DNA of 14,278 nucleotides from Bacteroidales bacterium. Its GTDB lineage: Bacteria > Bacteroidota > Bacteroidia > Bacteroidales > UBA4181. The stretch lies in contig JAITTD010000320.1 of NCBI GenBank assembly GCA_031287245.1, positions 1 through 14,278 of the forward strand. The letters run 5' to 3'. A model generated the notes under the pieces. That model had not been told where the DNA came from and ran no database searches. It worked only from the letters and a program-made list of their open reading frames with translations. How positions within the stretch are numbered: the first letter of the stretch is position 1; the number at the start of each line of letters is the position of its first letter. The translations under genes were made by a program, and so were the position numbers. Of this stretch, positions 1 to 6,667 are shown piece by piece.

Positions 1-386
1 TGTTTGGGATAAACGCGAATTTGCACTCTTTTTTCTATCAAATCTTTGATAAACTGCAACATTCCGTCTTCTACCGTTTTGTCGTATTTTGCGGTCTGAA
101 TATCTTTTTTAAGGTTTTCAATGTAAGTATCAACGCTTTTTTCGGCATTTTCGGTAAAAAGCAGTCCTTTGTTATTGGCATCATAAACCATTTCGTCTAT
201 ATTTATGCCAACCAACACGCGAATTTCGGCTGCTTTATCAACAAAAGGTCGCACTTTGAAATAGCCTGAAGCCCGGAAATAGCCCACCAAAGCATCGAAA
301 AAATGAATGTTCTTGTACTCAAAAATACCTGCAATTTTATTCAGCAGCGTATTTTCGTTTTCGTTTGTGAAAAATTTTGTTGACAT
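1..386 (-). CDS. Helicase with PLD-like N-terminal domain (partial, N-terminus only)
   Basis: An open minus-strand frame starts at the ATG at 386 and runs without a stop to the window edge, giving 128 codons; the C-terminal part lies outside. The protein begins MSTKFFTNENENTLLNK and contains HFFDALVGYFRASGYF (about residues 28-43) and a strand IRVLVGINIDEM (about 55-66). This is the pattern of the N-terminal phospholipase-D-like domain placed before the SF2/SNF2 helicase core in large bacterial helicases of about 1,000 residues. The visible end, RVQIRVYPK, is where the HKD-type motif (HAKIY) normally follows. Such helicases often sit next to DNA methylases in defence or restriction loci, but no partner is visible here. 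The family call is from pattern memory; the helicase core itself is not in the window, so an orphan PLD protein remains possible. Whether the gene is intact cannot be seen. Confidence 0.7.
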   Translation of the reverse strand, partial: MSTKFFTNENENTLLNKIAGIFEYKNIHFFDALVGYFRASGYFKVRPFVDKAAEIRVLVGINIDEMVYDANNKGLLFTENAEKSVDTYIENLKKDIQTAKYDKTVEDGMLQFIKDLIEKRVQIRVYPK

Positions 387-428
387 AAATCATTATTTTT
401 ATTAACATTTTATTGTGCAAAACAAGTG

Positions 429-436
429 CAAAATTA
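429..436 (-). promoter_or_regulatory. Candidate -7 promoter element for the PLD-helicase gene
   Basis: Read on the minus strand this is TAATTTTG, an exact match to the Bacteroidota -7 consensus TAnnTTTG, about 43 bases upstream of the ATG at 386. No good TTTG -33 element lies 19-21 bases further upstream. TTTTGCAC occurs twice in direct repeat here, first overlapping the -7 box and again 11 bases downstream. Confidence 0.35.
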
Positions 437-466
437 AGTATTTTAATTGAACCATTTTTAGTTTTT

Positions 467-716
467 TCAAAGTAATTTTCTTAACGCCTCCGCATCAGGC
501 AAAATATCGCGATATTCTTCGGGAAGTTTGGATGTAGCCACGCCCCATATCGCGAAAAGCATATTCTACTATACTCTGTTTCTGCGATTTGCAAAGGATA
601 ATGCCTATTGACGGCTTTTCGTGCGGCAAACGTACTAAATCATCAAATGCCGAAAGATAAAAATTGTCCTTCCCTTCTAAAATTTTTGAAAGACTGCCAT
701 TACTGATAAATTTTGG
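467..716 (-). pseudogene. C-terminal relic of a DUF1016/YhcG-type PDDEXK nuclease, frameshifted
   Basis: On the minus strand one frame reads EGKDNFYLSAFDDLV, then PSIGIILCKSQKQSIVEYAF and RDM, which is the C-terminal signature of DUF1016 (YhcG-like) PDDEXK nucleases. Right after RDM the frame is lost, and the adjacent frame continues GVATSKLPEEYRDILPDAEA followed by LRKLL and a TGA stop at 467-469. In relatives RDM is followed by roughly NKPIGVATYKL. The break therefore fits a small deletion of about 11 bases that removed NKP and shifted the frame near 549. Upstream, a TAG at 717-719 closes the frame and I find no N-terminal part, so most of the gene is gone. Both the frameshift and the missing start argue for a dead gene. 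Intact relatives are found in restriction or defence neighbourhoods, but their role is not well established. Confidence 0.72.
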
Positions 717-810
717 CTAAATCTTTTTTGAGGTGCTATCGGTTTAGTTATAGAATGACGAAGTTGCAAAAAAAATGTTACATGAGGACGTAAAGTTGAA
801 TTATTTTTTT

Positions 811-818
811 TACTTTTG
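811..818 (+). promoter_or_regulatory. Candidate -7 promoter element for the small membrane protein gene
   Basis: TACTTTTG is an exact match to TAnnTTTG and lies 22 bases before the ATG at 841. The -33 element is poor. Because the element sits inside the longer reading frame that could start at 775, it favours the internal ATG at 841 as the true start. Confidence 0.45.
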
Positions 819-840
819 CCGGAAAATTAGTGCAAACAAG

Positions 841-1263
841 ATGAAAACAGTTTATTTTCAAAATAATACGCCTTACACCAAAGACAAAAAGTTTAAGTTG
901 TTGTTGAACGGGCGGGAATACGAATTTTTCTATCCGTTTCGGCAGATTTCTGTGGACGAAAGCACGCCAATAGAGGTGCAAATAAAGCACAGGTGGAAGC
1001 GTTCCGTAGTGTATCGCTTTGAGCCAAAAGAAGATTTGACGTTGCGTGTTACCTTGAACAAAAAAGTACAAAACCGAGCACTTATATGGGGAGTTGGATT
1101 ATGTGCGCTGGTCACATTAGCAGTCATCCTATTTAGTCCGGACAGCATAAAACAGGCTGGCGTATTAAATATCCCAATATATACGATGCTTATTTATTTC
1201 GCCATCAAGCGGAAAGGTTATTTTACCGTAGAAGAAGTGAATCAAGGCAAACGAAATAAATAG
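841..1263 (+). CDS. Small membrane protein of unknown function (two predicted TM segments)
   Basis: This is a 140-residue protein beginning MKTVYFQNNTPYTKDKK. I do not recognise a family. The N-terminal 80 residues are soluble-looking, mixed charged and aromatic, and could form a small beta-rich domain. A hydrophobic segment follows (ALIWGVGLCALVTLAVILF, about residues 83-101), then a second one (VLNIPIYTMLIYFAIKR, about 112-128) and a basic tail. The frame is open from 775, but the first 22 codons contain the candidate promoter element at 811-818, so the start at 841 is preferred. The stop lies 3 bases before the GTG of the next gene, so the two are probably cotranscribed and perhaps translationally coupled. 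That hints at a shared envelope location but says nothing firm about function. Confidence 0.7.
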   Translation: MKTVYFQNNTPYTKDKKFKLLLNGREYEFFYPFRQISVDESTPIEVQIKHRWKRSVVYRFEPKEDLTLRVTLNKKVQNRALIWGVGLCALVTLAVILFSPDSIKQAGVLNIPIYTMLIYFAIKRKGYFTVEEVNQGKRNK

Positions 1264-1266
1264 CCC

Positions 1267-3096
1267 GTGATATTCCGAAAAATAATATTAACGTGCAGTT
1301 TGTTATTTTGTCTTTTCCCGGTGAAAAGTCAGAATTTATATCCCGAGTTGTTGCGGTTGAACCGTGCCGCCGACTCTTTATATACCGCCATCGCTCAACA
1401 GCAGCCGGTGATAGGGATTTCTGCAAGCCGCAGTTCGGGCGAAGGTTCTACCGTATCCGGCAGGTATGTGCAGGCTATCCTTCAATCGGGAGGCACACCG
1501 GTAATCATCCCTGTTGTTACCGACGGGAATGCGCTCCGCAACATGATCAAAGGGCTTGATGGATTGATCATGACAGGAGGCGGGGACGTTGCGCCCTTGT
1601 ATTACGGGGAGAATACCTTGGGTAAAATGGTGAGAATAGATTCTATACGCGATGTTTACGACATGACGCTGTTGAAATTAGCCACAGACCGGAATATTCC
1701 GGTGCTGGGAATCTGTCGTGGCGAGCAACTCATCAATGTGGCTTTTGGCGGCACGCTTTATCAGGACATTCCTATTCAATACAAAACCGGTATCGCTCAT
1801 TTTCAGAAAACATCCACGAGCAGGGGAACCCATGTCATCGAAATCGTCGCCGGCACTAAACTGGCAGAGATATTAGTGAAACCGGAGGCGCTTACCAATT
1901 CCTTTCATCATCAGGGAGTGAAAGACTTAGCGTTCGGCTTTCGGATATCCGCCCGTTCAGCCGATGGTTTCGTGGAAGCGATTGAAGGCTATCCCAACCG
2001 CACAGTGCTGGGCGTACAGTTTCATCCGGAAGGGCTTGTTGCCGGCGGTGATACGGCGATGTTGCGGCTGTTCAAGCATATTGTAAACGAGGCTGGCTGG
2101 TACCGGCGAGCCAAGATGCTGCATCAAAGGATTTTGACAGTGGATGCCCACAGCGACACCCCTTCCTGTTTCAAACAAGTTGGTTTCAATACAGGCAAAC
2201 GCGAAGCCAATCAGGTGAACTTGCCCAAAATGGAAGAAGGGATGCTGGATGCCGTCTTTTTTGCATGCAGAATAAAACAAGGAACACGCGATGAAGCCGC
2301 TTACAAAAAAGCCGTTGCCAACATTTACGAACTGATTGACGGCATATACGAACAGGTGGAAAAGAACAAGAATCGCTGTGGAATAGCCATTTATCCCGAA
2401 GATGCAGCCCGTTTGAAAAACGAAGGCAAGAAAGCCATCTTCATCGGAATGGAAAACGGTTACGGTTTGGGTAAAAACTTGTCCAATCTCGCTCTGTTTC
2501 AAAAAATGGGCGTCAATTATGTGACTTTATGTCATACCGAAAACAATGAAATTTGCGACTCATCAACCGACACGCCGGAATGGAACGGATTGAGTGATTT
2601 TGGACGCCAGACAGTGAAAGAAATGAACCGGCTGGGGATGCTGATTGATGTGTCGCACGCAAGTGATACGACTTTTTACAATGTGATCCGATTGACCACA
2701 CAGCCGATTGTTGCCTCTCATTCGGCTGCGCGGGCTTTGTGCAGCCATCCCCACAATCTGAGCGATGAACAGCTCAAAGCCCTGGCAAAGAACGGAGGCG
2801 TTGCACAGGTGTGTCTCCGTGACGCATATCTCGGCAACGATGCGAAAACGGCAGATTTGACGACTGTTATCAGGCATATTGACCATATCGTGAAGGTGGC
2901 AGGCATCCATCATGTGGGAATTGGCTCCGATTTCGACGGTGGCGGCGGAGTAACAGGATGCAACGGCAGCAACGATCTGATTAACATCACCGTTCAACTG
3001 CTTCAAAAAGGATATTCGGAAGAAGACATTGCCAAGATAATGGGAGGCAATTTTCTCAGAGTATTGTCCGAAGTACAGGGAAAAAATAAAAAGTGA
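1267..3096 (+). CDS. Exported fusion of a C26 gamma-glutamyl hydrolase-like domain and an M19 membrane dipeptidase
   Basis: A 609-residue protein with a GTG start 3 bases after the upstream stop; no ATG fits better. It opens with a basic then hydrophobic signal peptide (MIFRKIILTCSLLFCLFPVK) ending near residue 21. Residues about 46-275 form a class I glutamine-amidotransferase fold of the PuuD/C26 type: MTGGGDVAPLYYGE (102-115), nucleophile Cys150 in GICRGEQ, SFHHQGVK (212-219), and His253/Glu255 in VQFHPEG, so the catalytic triad is complete. Residues about 285-605 are peptidase family M19 (renal/membrane dipeptidase): VDAHSD with His295 and Asp297, Glu396 in GMENG, His464 in DVSH, His485 in ASHS and Asp555 in GSDFDG, so the zinc ligands are complete. 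The M19 family cleaves dipeptides, including Cys-Gly; C26 enzymes release gamma-linked glutamate. I infer sequential breakdown of gamma-glutamyl peptides in the envelope. The substrate is not shown by the sequence. Confidence 0.93.
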   Translation: MIFRKIILTCSLLFCLFPVKSQNLYPELLRLNRAADSLYTAIAQQQPVIGISASRSSGEGSTVSGRYVQAILQSGGTPVIIPVVTDGNALRNMIKGLDGLIMTGGGDVAPLYYGENTLGKMVRIDSIRDVYDMTLLKLATDRNIPVLGICRGEQLINVAFGGTLYQDIPIQYKTGIAHFQKTSTSRGTHVIEIVAGTKLAEILVKPEALTNSFHHQGVKDLAFGFRISARSADGFVEAIEGYPNRTVLGVQFHPEGLVAGGDTAMLRLFKHIVNEAGWYRRAKMLHQRILTVDAHSDTPSCFKQVGFNTGKREANQVNLPKMEEGMLDAVFFACRIKQGTRDEAAYKKAVANIYELIDGIYEQVEKNKNRCGIAIYPEDAARLKNEGKKAIFIGMENGYGLGKNLSNLALFQKMGVNYVTLCHTENNEICDSSTDTPEWNGLSDFGRQTVKEMNRLGMLIDVSHASDTTFYNVIRLTTQPIVASHSAARALCSHPHNLSDEQLKALAKNGGVAQVCLRDAYLGNDAKTADLTTVIRHIDHIVKVAGIHHVGIGSDFDGGGGVTGCNGSNDLINITVQLLQKGYSEEDIAKIMGGNFLRVLSEVQGKNKK

Positions 3097-3110
3097 GAAA
3101 TTTTCTCACT
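3092..3110. terminator. Perfect inverted repeat overlapping the dipeptidase stop codon
   Basis: AGTGAGAAA and TTTCTCACT flank a single T, giving a 19-base near-palindrome that includes the TGA stop at 3094-3096. It can form a 7-bp stem with a 5-base loop. No T-tract follows on the plus strand (the bases after it are A-rich), so as a plus-strand terminator it is weak. An operator-type dyad upstream of the promoter at 3139 is an alternative. Confidence 0.4.
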
Positions 3111-3138
3111 AAAAACAGTGATTGCAATGAATAATTTG

Positions 3139-3146
3139 TACATTTG
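3139..3146 (+). promoter_or_regulatory. Candidate -7 promoter element upstream of the rloA relic
   Basis: TACATTTG matches TAnnTTTG exactly and is followed by GCA; the ATG at 3174 lies 27 bases downstream. No clear TTTG -33 element lies at the right spacing. No equally good element was seen by eye between here and the tsaB start, so this promoter may now drive the VOC gene and tsaB. Confidence 0.45.
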
Positions 3147-3173
3147 CAGAATTATTGAAACAAATAAATCATC

Positions 3174-3746
3174 ATGTTAGTAGAATTTACGGTTGGTAAT
3201 TATCTCTCTTTCAAGGATAAGAAAACTTTGAGTTTGGACGCGACATCCATTACAGAACATACAGCAAGCAATGTTATCAAGACGCGTGGTTTGCTGAAAG
3301 GTGCTGTGGTTTATGGCGCCAATTCGAGCGGCAAAAGCAACCTGATCAAAGCCATTTCCACCATGCAGGATATTGTTCTGCACTCTGTGGAGGGCGCTTC
3401 TACCAAAAAAATAGATGTTGTTCCTTTTTTGCTGAACACGAAAACCGAAAAGGCGCCATCTTTTTTTGAGATGATATTTCTGACCGATAATACCCTTTAC
3501 CGTTATGGATTTGAAGCATATAATACACATATAGCATCCGAATGGCTGTTTGAAACGCAGGGGAAAACCGAAAAGGCGCTGTTTATTCGCGAAAACGACG
3601 CCATTGAAGTGATGCAAGGTTTTGAGGAAGGCGAAAATATGGAAGAAAAAACGCGGGACAATGTGCTGTTTTTATCCGTAGTTGACCAGTTTAACGGAAA
3701 AACAGCCAAAAAAATGTACCGGAAGAAATACACAATCCTTGGTTGA
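3174..3746 (+). pseudogene. Truncated AAA15/RloA-like ATPase (N-terminal half)
   Basis: The frame encodes 190 residues beginning MLVEFTVGNYLSFKDKKTLS, the typical first strand and lid of AAA15 family ATP-binding proteins (COG1106, RloA/AbiLi-like). Walker A is intact: GANSSGKS at residues 48-55. Family-like sequence continues to about NVLFLSVVDQFNGKTAKKM (residues 163-181), then ends abruptly at ILG and tandem TGA stops near 3744-3749. Family members are about 400 residues or longer and carry the ABC-type signature, Walker B and His switch in the part missing here. Without these, ATP hydrolysis is not expected. The next sequence in another frame looks like the end of RloB, the usual partner gene, so an internal deletion is the simplest explanation. 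RloAB-type pairs (as in AbiL) are associated with phage defence. A short ORF expressing an inhibitory fragment cannot be excluded. Confidence 0.78.
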
Positions 3747-3918
3747 TGAGGCATTGCAAATCAAAACTAAATATGAACAACCAAAGATGAACGATGCAGT
3801 TCACCACGCACAACAACTGGATAAAATGTACGACACAAGAGAAGACTTTGCCGCTCATAATCCCAGAACTACCGTGTATCAGTTGGTACAGGAATTATTG
3901 AACATGTCAAATCAGTAA
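3715..3918 (+). pseudogene. C-terminal relic of an RloB-like protein
   Basis: In the frame offset from the ATPase, an open stretch reads TQSLVDEALQIKTKYEQ, then MNDAVHHAQQLDKMY, and ends HNPRTTVYQLVQELL before a TAA at 3916-3918. The combination of an A..A..L helix and a final NP-x-T-x-V-x-x-LV-x-x-L block is what I recognise as the C-terminus of the RloB family (PF13707, AbiLii-like). RloB proteins are about 200 residues; only about 60 remain and no native N-terminus or start is present. The junction with the rloA relic falls roughly between 3705 and 3740, so about 240 codons of rloA and 140 of rloB would be missing. The family assignment is from motif memory and is less certain than that of the ATPase. 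The first few codons after 3715 may still belong to rloA sequence read out of frame. Confidence 0.58.
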
Positions 3919-3919
3919 A

Positions 3920-4981
3920 ATGGAAAAAATCATATACGGAATACAGCAGTTGGGCATTGGAGTGCGCGATGCTGCAGAAGGATTCAAATGGTACGGCACA
4001 ATGTTGGGGGCAGACGTCAAGGTGTTCGACGACAGCAACGTGGCCACTTATATGGCGCCATACATGGGAGGAAAGCCGCACCGCAAACGCGCTATTTTGG
4101 CAGCCAACCTGCAAGGCGGCAGTTGCTGCGAAATATGGCAGTTTGAAGACAGAACGCCGCAGCCTCCCAAAGAAGAAATCAATATTGGCGATTTGGGCAT
4201 TTATGCCGCCAAAATCAAAGCCAAAGACATTCGCGAAGCTTTTGGCGAGATGGAAAACAAAGGCATCCGCCTGTTGAGCGAAGTGCTGTATGACCCTGTC
4301 GGACTGCCGTTTTTCTACATGGAAGACCTGTATGGCAACAAATTGCAGGTAGTGGAAGCGAAAGACTGGTTTAAGCCGGATAAACGTCACAGCACAGGCG
4401 GCGTATATGGCTGCATCATTGGAGTGAGCGACATAGACCGCTCACGCAAACTGTACAGCGATTTGTTGGGCTACGACACCGTGATTTACGATGAAACAGA
4501 CATCTTTCCCGATTTGGCATCTTTGAAAGGCGCCGACAGAAAGCTCAGGCGCGTGCTGCTGTCCCATTCCGCAGAGCGCACCGGCAGTATGGCGGCATTG
4601 CTCGGTCGCAGCCAGCTGGAATTGGTGCAACTGACAGACGACACGCCGCGCAGAATTTTTGCAGACCGCTACTGGGGCGACCTCGGCTTTATTCATCTCT
4701 GTTTCGACATACACGGCATGGAAGCGCTGAAAGCGGAATGTGCCGCCGCCGGATTCCCCTTCACTGTAGAAAGCGACAGCGGATTTAAAATGGGCGAAGC
4801 CGCCGGGCATTGGAGTTATCTGGAGGACCCTGACGGCACGTTGATAGAATTTGTGGAAACAAAAAAAATACCCTTGGTGAAGAAATGGAACTGGTACCTG
4901 CATCTCGAAAAACGCAACCCCCACAAGCCTTTGCCACGATGGATGATTAGAGCGCTGGCAATGAACAGAGAAAAATTTTGA
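3920..4981 (+). CDS. Tandem VOC-domain (glyoxalase/dioxygenase superfamily) protein
   Basis: A 353-residue cytoplasmic protein with two vicinal-oxygen-chelate domains, about residues 5-150 and 160-315. Each shows the opening strand-helix pattern (LGIGVRDAAEGFKWYGTMLG; GVSDIDRSRKLYSDLLGYD) and the closing G-N/T-L-strand-E pattern (GNKLQVVE; GTLIEFVE). Domain 2 keeps three plausible metal ligands: Glu234 in LELVQ, His259 in FIHLCFD and Glu310 in LIEF. Domain 1 has Gln10 where the usual first-strand His would be, leaving Glu71 and Glu146. The C-terminal 35 residues (KKWNWYLHLEKRNPHKPLPR and after) lie outside the fold and are basic. VOC members include glyoxalase I, ring-cleaving dioxygenases, epimerases and resistance proteins, and no specific substrate can be assigned. 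The ATG lies one base after the RloB-relic stop and no promoter of its own is seen, so it is probably read from upstream. tsaB follows after 11 bases. Confidence 0.85.
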   Translation: MEKIIYGIQQLGIGVRDAAEGFKWYGTMLGADVKVFDDSNVATYMAPYMGGKPHRKRAILAANLQGGSCCEIWQFEDRTPQPPKEEINIGDLGIYAAKIKAKDIREAFGEMENKGIRLLSEVLYDPVGLPFFYMEDLYGNKLQVVEAKDWFKPDKRHSTGGVYGCIIGVSDIDRSRKLYSDLLGYDTVIYDETDIFPDLASLKGADRKLRRVLLSHSAERTGSMAALLGRSQLELVQLTDDTPRRIFADRYWGDLGFIHLCFDIHGMEALKAECAAAGFPFTVESDSGFKMGEAAGHWSYLEDPDGTLIEFVETKKIPLVKKWNWYLHLEKRNPHKPLPRWMIRALAMNREKF

Positions 4982-4992
4982 AGGTTCAAATT

Positions 4993-5709
4993 ATGACGTA
5001 TCCTCTTATCCTTCAAATAGAAACATCCGGTGATTTCTGTTCCGTAGCGTTATCAGCCGGTGAGGAATGTATGGCATGGATGGAAACTTCGACAGTTCGA
5101 AACCATGCCACTATGCTGACTCCCCTGATTGAGGCTTTGCTGGTTCAGGAAAAGATTACCGTGGCTCAATTGGCAGCCATAGCGGTGAGCATCGGTCCCG
5201 GGTCTTATACCGGACTGCGGATTGGTGTGTCCACCGCCAAAGGCTTGTGTTTTGGCGCAGGCATACCGCTGATTGCTGTGCCCACACTCAAAGCAATGGC
5301 TCGCAGATTGCTTTGTCAAACGCCCAAAACAGAACAAAATACACTGATTTGCCCCATGATTGACGCACGCCGTATGGAAGTTTATACTGCCCTGTTCGAT
5401 ACCCACCTCAACACGGTAAAAGATACGGTTGCGGAAATCATTGACGAACATTCCTTTGAATCGGAACTCGCCTGTGGAACCATTTATTTTGCAGGAAATG
5501 GCGCCGATAAATGCAAAAAAATAATCACCCACCCTCATGCCATTTTTCCGGACTCCTGCATTTTTTCTGCAAAAGATCTGATACCGGATGCGTGGCAGGC
5601 ATTTCAAACCGGAAAATTTGCGGATGTCGCCTATACTGAACCTTTTTATCTGAAAGATTTTATGGCAGGACCTCACGGACGAAACATCAAAAAAGCCGGC
5701 TTTTTATAA
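4993..5709 (+). CDS. tsaB: tRNA threonylcarbamoyladenosine biosynthesis protein TsaB
   Basis: TsaB is the inactive ASKHA-fold paralogue that partners TsaD and TsaE in transferring threonylcarbamoyl to A37 of ANN-decoding tRNAs, an essential or near-essential cytoplasmic step. The 238-residue protein starts MTYPLILQIETSGDFCSVAL, the family's first strand. The hallmark AVSIGPGSYTGLRIGVSTAK follows at about residues 57-76, with LCFGAGIPLIAVPTL after it. DARRMEVYTALFD (about 117-129) and the C-terminal EPFYLKDF are also typical of Bacteroidota TsaB. The ATG at 4993 is chosen because the family starts right before the LxIETS strand. A TTG at 4978 would add five residues and overlap the VOC gene. 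It is the last gene of the plus-strand unit, and its final codons form the left arm of the terminator. Confidence 0.95.
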   Translation: MTYPLILQIETSGDFCSVALSAGEECMAWMETSTVRNHATMLTPLIEALLVQEKITVAQLAAIAVSIGPGSYTGLRIGVSTAKGLCFGAGIPLIAVPTLKAMARRLLCQTPKTEQNTLICPMIDARRMEVYTALFDTHLNTVKDTVAEIIDEHSFESELACGTIYFAGNGADKCKKIITHPHAIFPDSCIFSAKDLIPDAWQAFQTGKFADVAYTEPFYLKDFMAGPHGRNIKKAGFL

Positions 5710-5724
5710 ACAAAGCCGGCTTTT
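5691..5724. terminator. Bidirectional terminator between tsaB and the DUF1080 gene
   Basis: AAAAGCCGGC (5691-5700) and GCCGGCTTTT (5715-5724) form a perfect 10-bp stem with a 14-base loop. A-tracts on the left and T-tracts on the right make it work in either direction, which suits the converging genes. The left arm overlaps the last codons of tsaB. Each half also contains its own palindrome, AAGCCGGCTT. Confidence 0.8.
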
Positions 5725-5743
5725 AAAATTGGCGGAATCAAAA

Positions 5744-6619
5744 TTAGTCCATCACTTTTATTTTGATGTTTTTATACCAAACATCATCACCGTGATCCTG
5801 TAAACCGATATAGCCTTCGTGGTCAGCGCCACCCAAATTGTTCAGCAATTCAAAGGCGAGTGGCCATTTTTCCTGACTGAACTTGCTGGATTGCAGCAAA
5901 TCTGTCCACTGCGATGTCCACAAGTGATATTCAAGAACCGGTTTGCCATTTTGGAAGTGGCTGACAGAACCTTTATAAACGATGATAGAACCGGTGTTCC
6001 ATTCGCCAAAAGGCTTGGAATTTTGCGGTTTGGCGGGAATCATATCATACAGAGATGATGATTGGCGGTTGCCGTCTATTCCTAATTTAGCATCCGGATG
6101 ATTTTCGTTGTCCAATATTTGATATTCAGGAGAAGAAATGTAAATAGGTTGCCCTTTTACTTCCTGAGCCAGGAAAAAAACACCAGAGTTGGACCCTTTT
6201 GCTACTTTCCAATCGAAGGTCAGTTCAAAATTTTTGAACTTGTGAGCAAAGAGAATGTCTCCACCATCATTGACCTGTGCTTCACCTGCGCCTGAGCCGT
6301 TAAACTTGATGGCGCCATCTTCAATCACCCATCGACCCGGCATTTCATCTTTACCGTAACCTCTCCATCCATAGAACGATTTCCCATCGAAGATGGTATA
6401 AAATCCGTCCTTATCCTGCGGGATAGAAGACAACTCCACCTGTGTTTTGGTGAGAATAGTATGTTCCGGTACACCATTTTGTTCGGGAACAACGGTTTCA
6501 GTCGTTTCGATAACGTATGGTTTTTGAACGACAGGTTTGGCAGCGCCTCCACCGCAGGAAGTTACTGCAAACATCAGAATGAAGGCGCTTGCGCCTAAAC
6601 TTGCTTTTTTTGTATCCAT
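5744..6619 (-). CDS. DUF1080 lipoprotein, 3-keto-glycoside hydrolase/lyase family
   Basis: A 291-residue protein with a lipoprotein signal: hydrophobic residues 8-20, then VTSC with the lipidated Cys22 followed by GGG. Residues about 25-68 form a low-complexity linker. The DUF1080 domain (PF06439, 3-keto-disaccharide hydrolase, a concanavalin-like jelly roll) spans about 70-290. It shows FYTIFDGKSFYGWRGYGKDE (73-92), RWVIEDGAIKF (96-106), SSPEYQILDNENHP (162-175), SLYDM (189-193), FGEWN (204-208) and the closing GYIGLQDHGDDVWYKNIKI (269-287). Family members cleave or hydrate sugars previously oxidised at C3. The Gfo/Idh oxidoreductase gene starts 48 bases downstream of nothing but its own stop and precedes this gene in the same direction, so the two are almost surely one operon: one oxidises, the other cleaves. 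The short spacing holds no promoter or terminator. The natural glycoside is unknown. Confidence 0.92.
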   Translation of the reverse strand: MDTKKASLGASAFILMFAVTSCGGGAAKPVVQKPYVIETTETVVPEQNGVPEHTILTKTQVELSSIPQDKDGFYTIFDGKSFYGWRGYGKDEMPGRWVIEDGAIKFNGSGAGEAQVNDGGDILFAHKFKNFELTFDWKVAKGSNSGVFFLAQEVKGQPIYISSPEYQILDNENHPDAKLGIDGNRQSSSLYDMIPAKPQNSKPFGEWNTGSIIVYKGSVSHFQNGKPVLEYHLWTSQWTDLLQSSKFSQEKWPLAFELLNNLGGADHEGYIGLQDHGDDVWYKNIKIKVMD

Positions 6620-6667
6620 CTTTTTTTGAATTTTTATATTAGATTAATGTATCAAATCCGTTTAAAA

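Noticed and set aside
775..840. Upstream ATG at 775 as start of the small membrane protein
   Set aside because: The extra 22 residues include the TACTTTTG promoter-like element at 811-818 and add no recognisable signal or domain; the ATG at 841 fits better.
1957..2502. 181-codon minus-strand frame opposite the C26-M19 fusion gene
   Set aside because: Antisense to catalytic-motif-bearing sequence; composition rich in Phe, His and Cys typical of reverse-frame shadows.
4978..4992. TTG at 4978 as the tsaB start
   Set aside because: It adds only five residues, overlaps the VOC gene, and the ATG at 4993 sits right before the conserved first strand.
5691..5724. Repeated AAGCCGGCTT palindromes as a REP-type or mobile element
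   Set aside because: Only two copies, and they pair perfectly as the arms of one terminator between converging genes.
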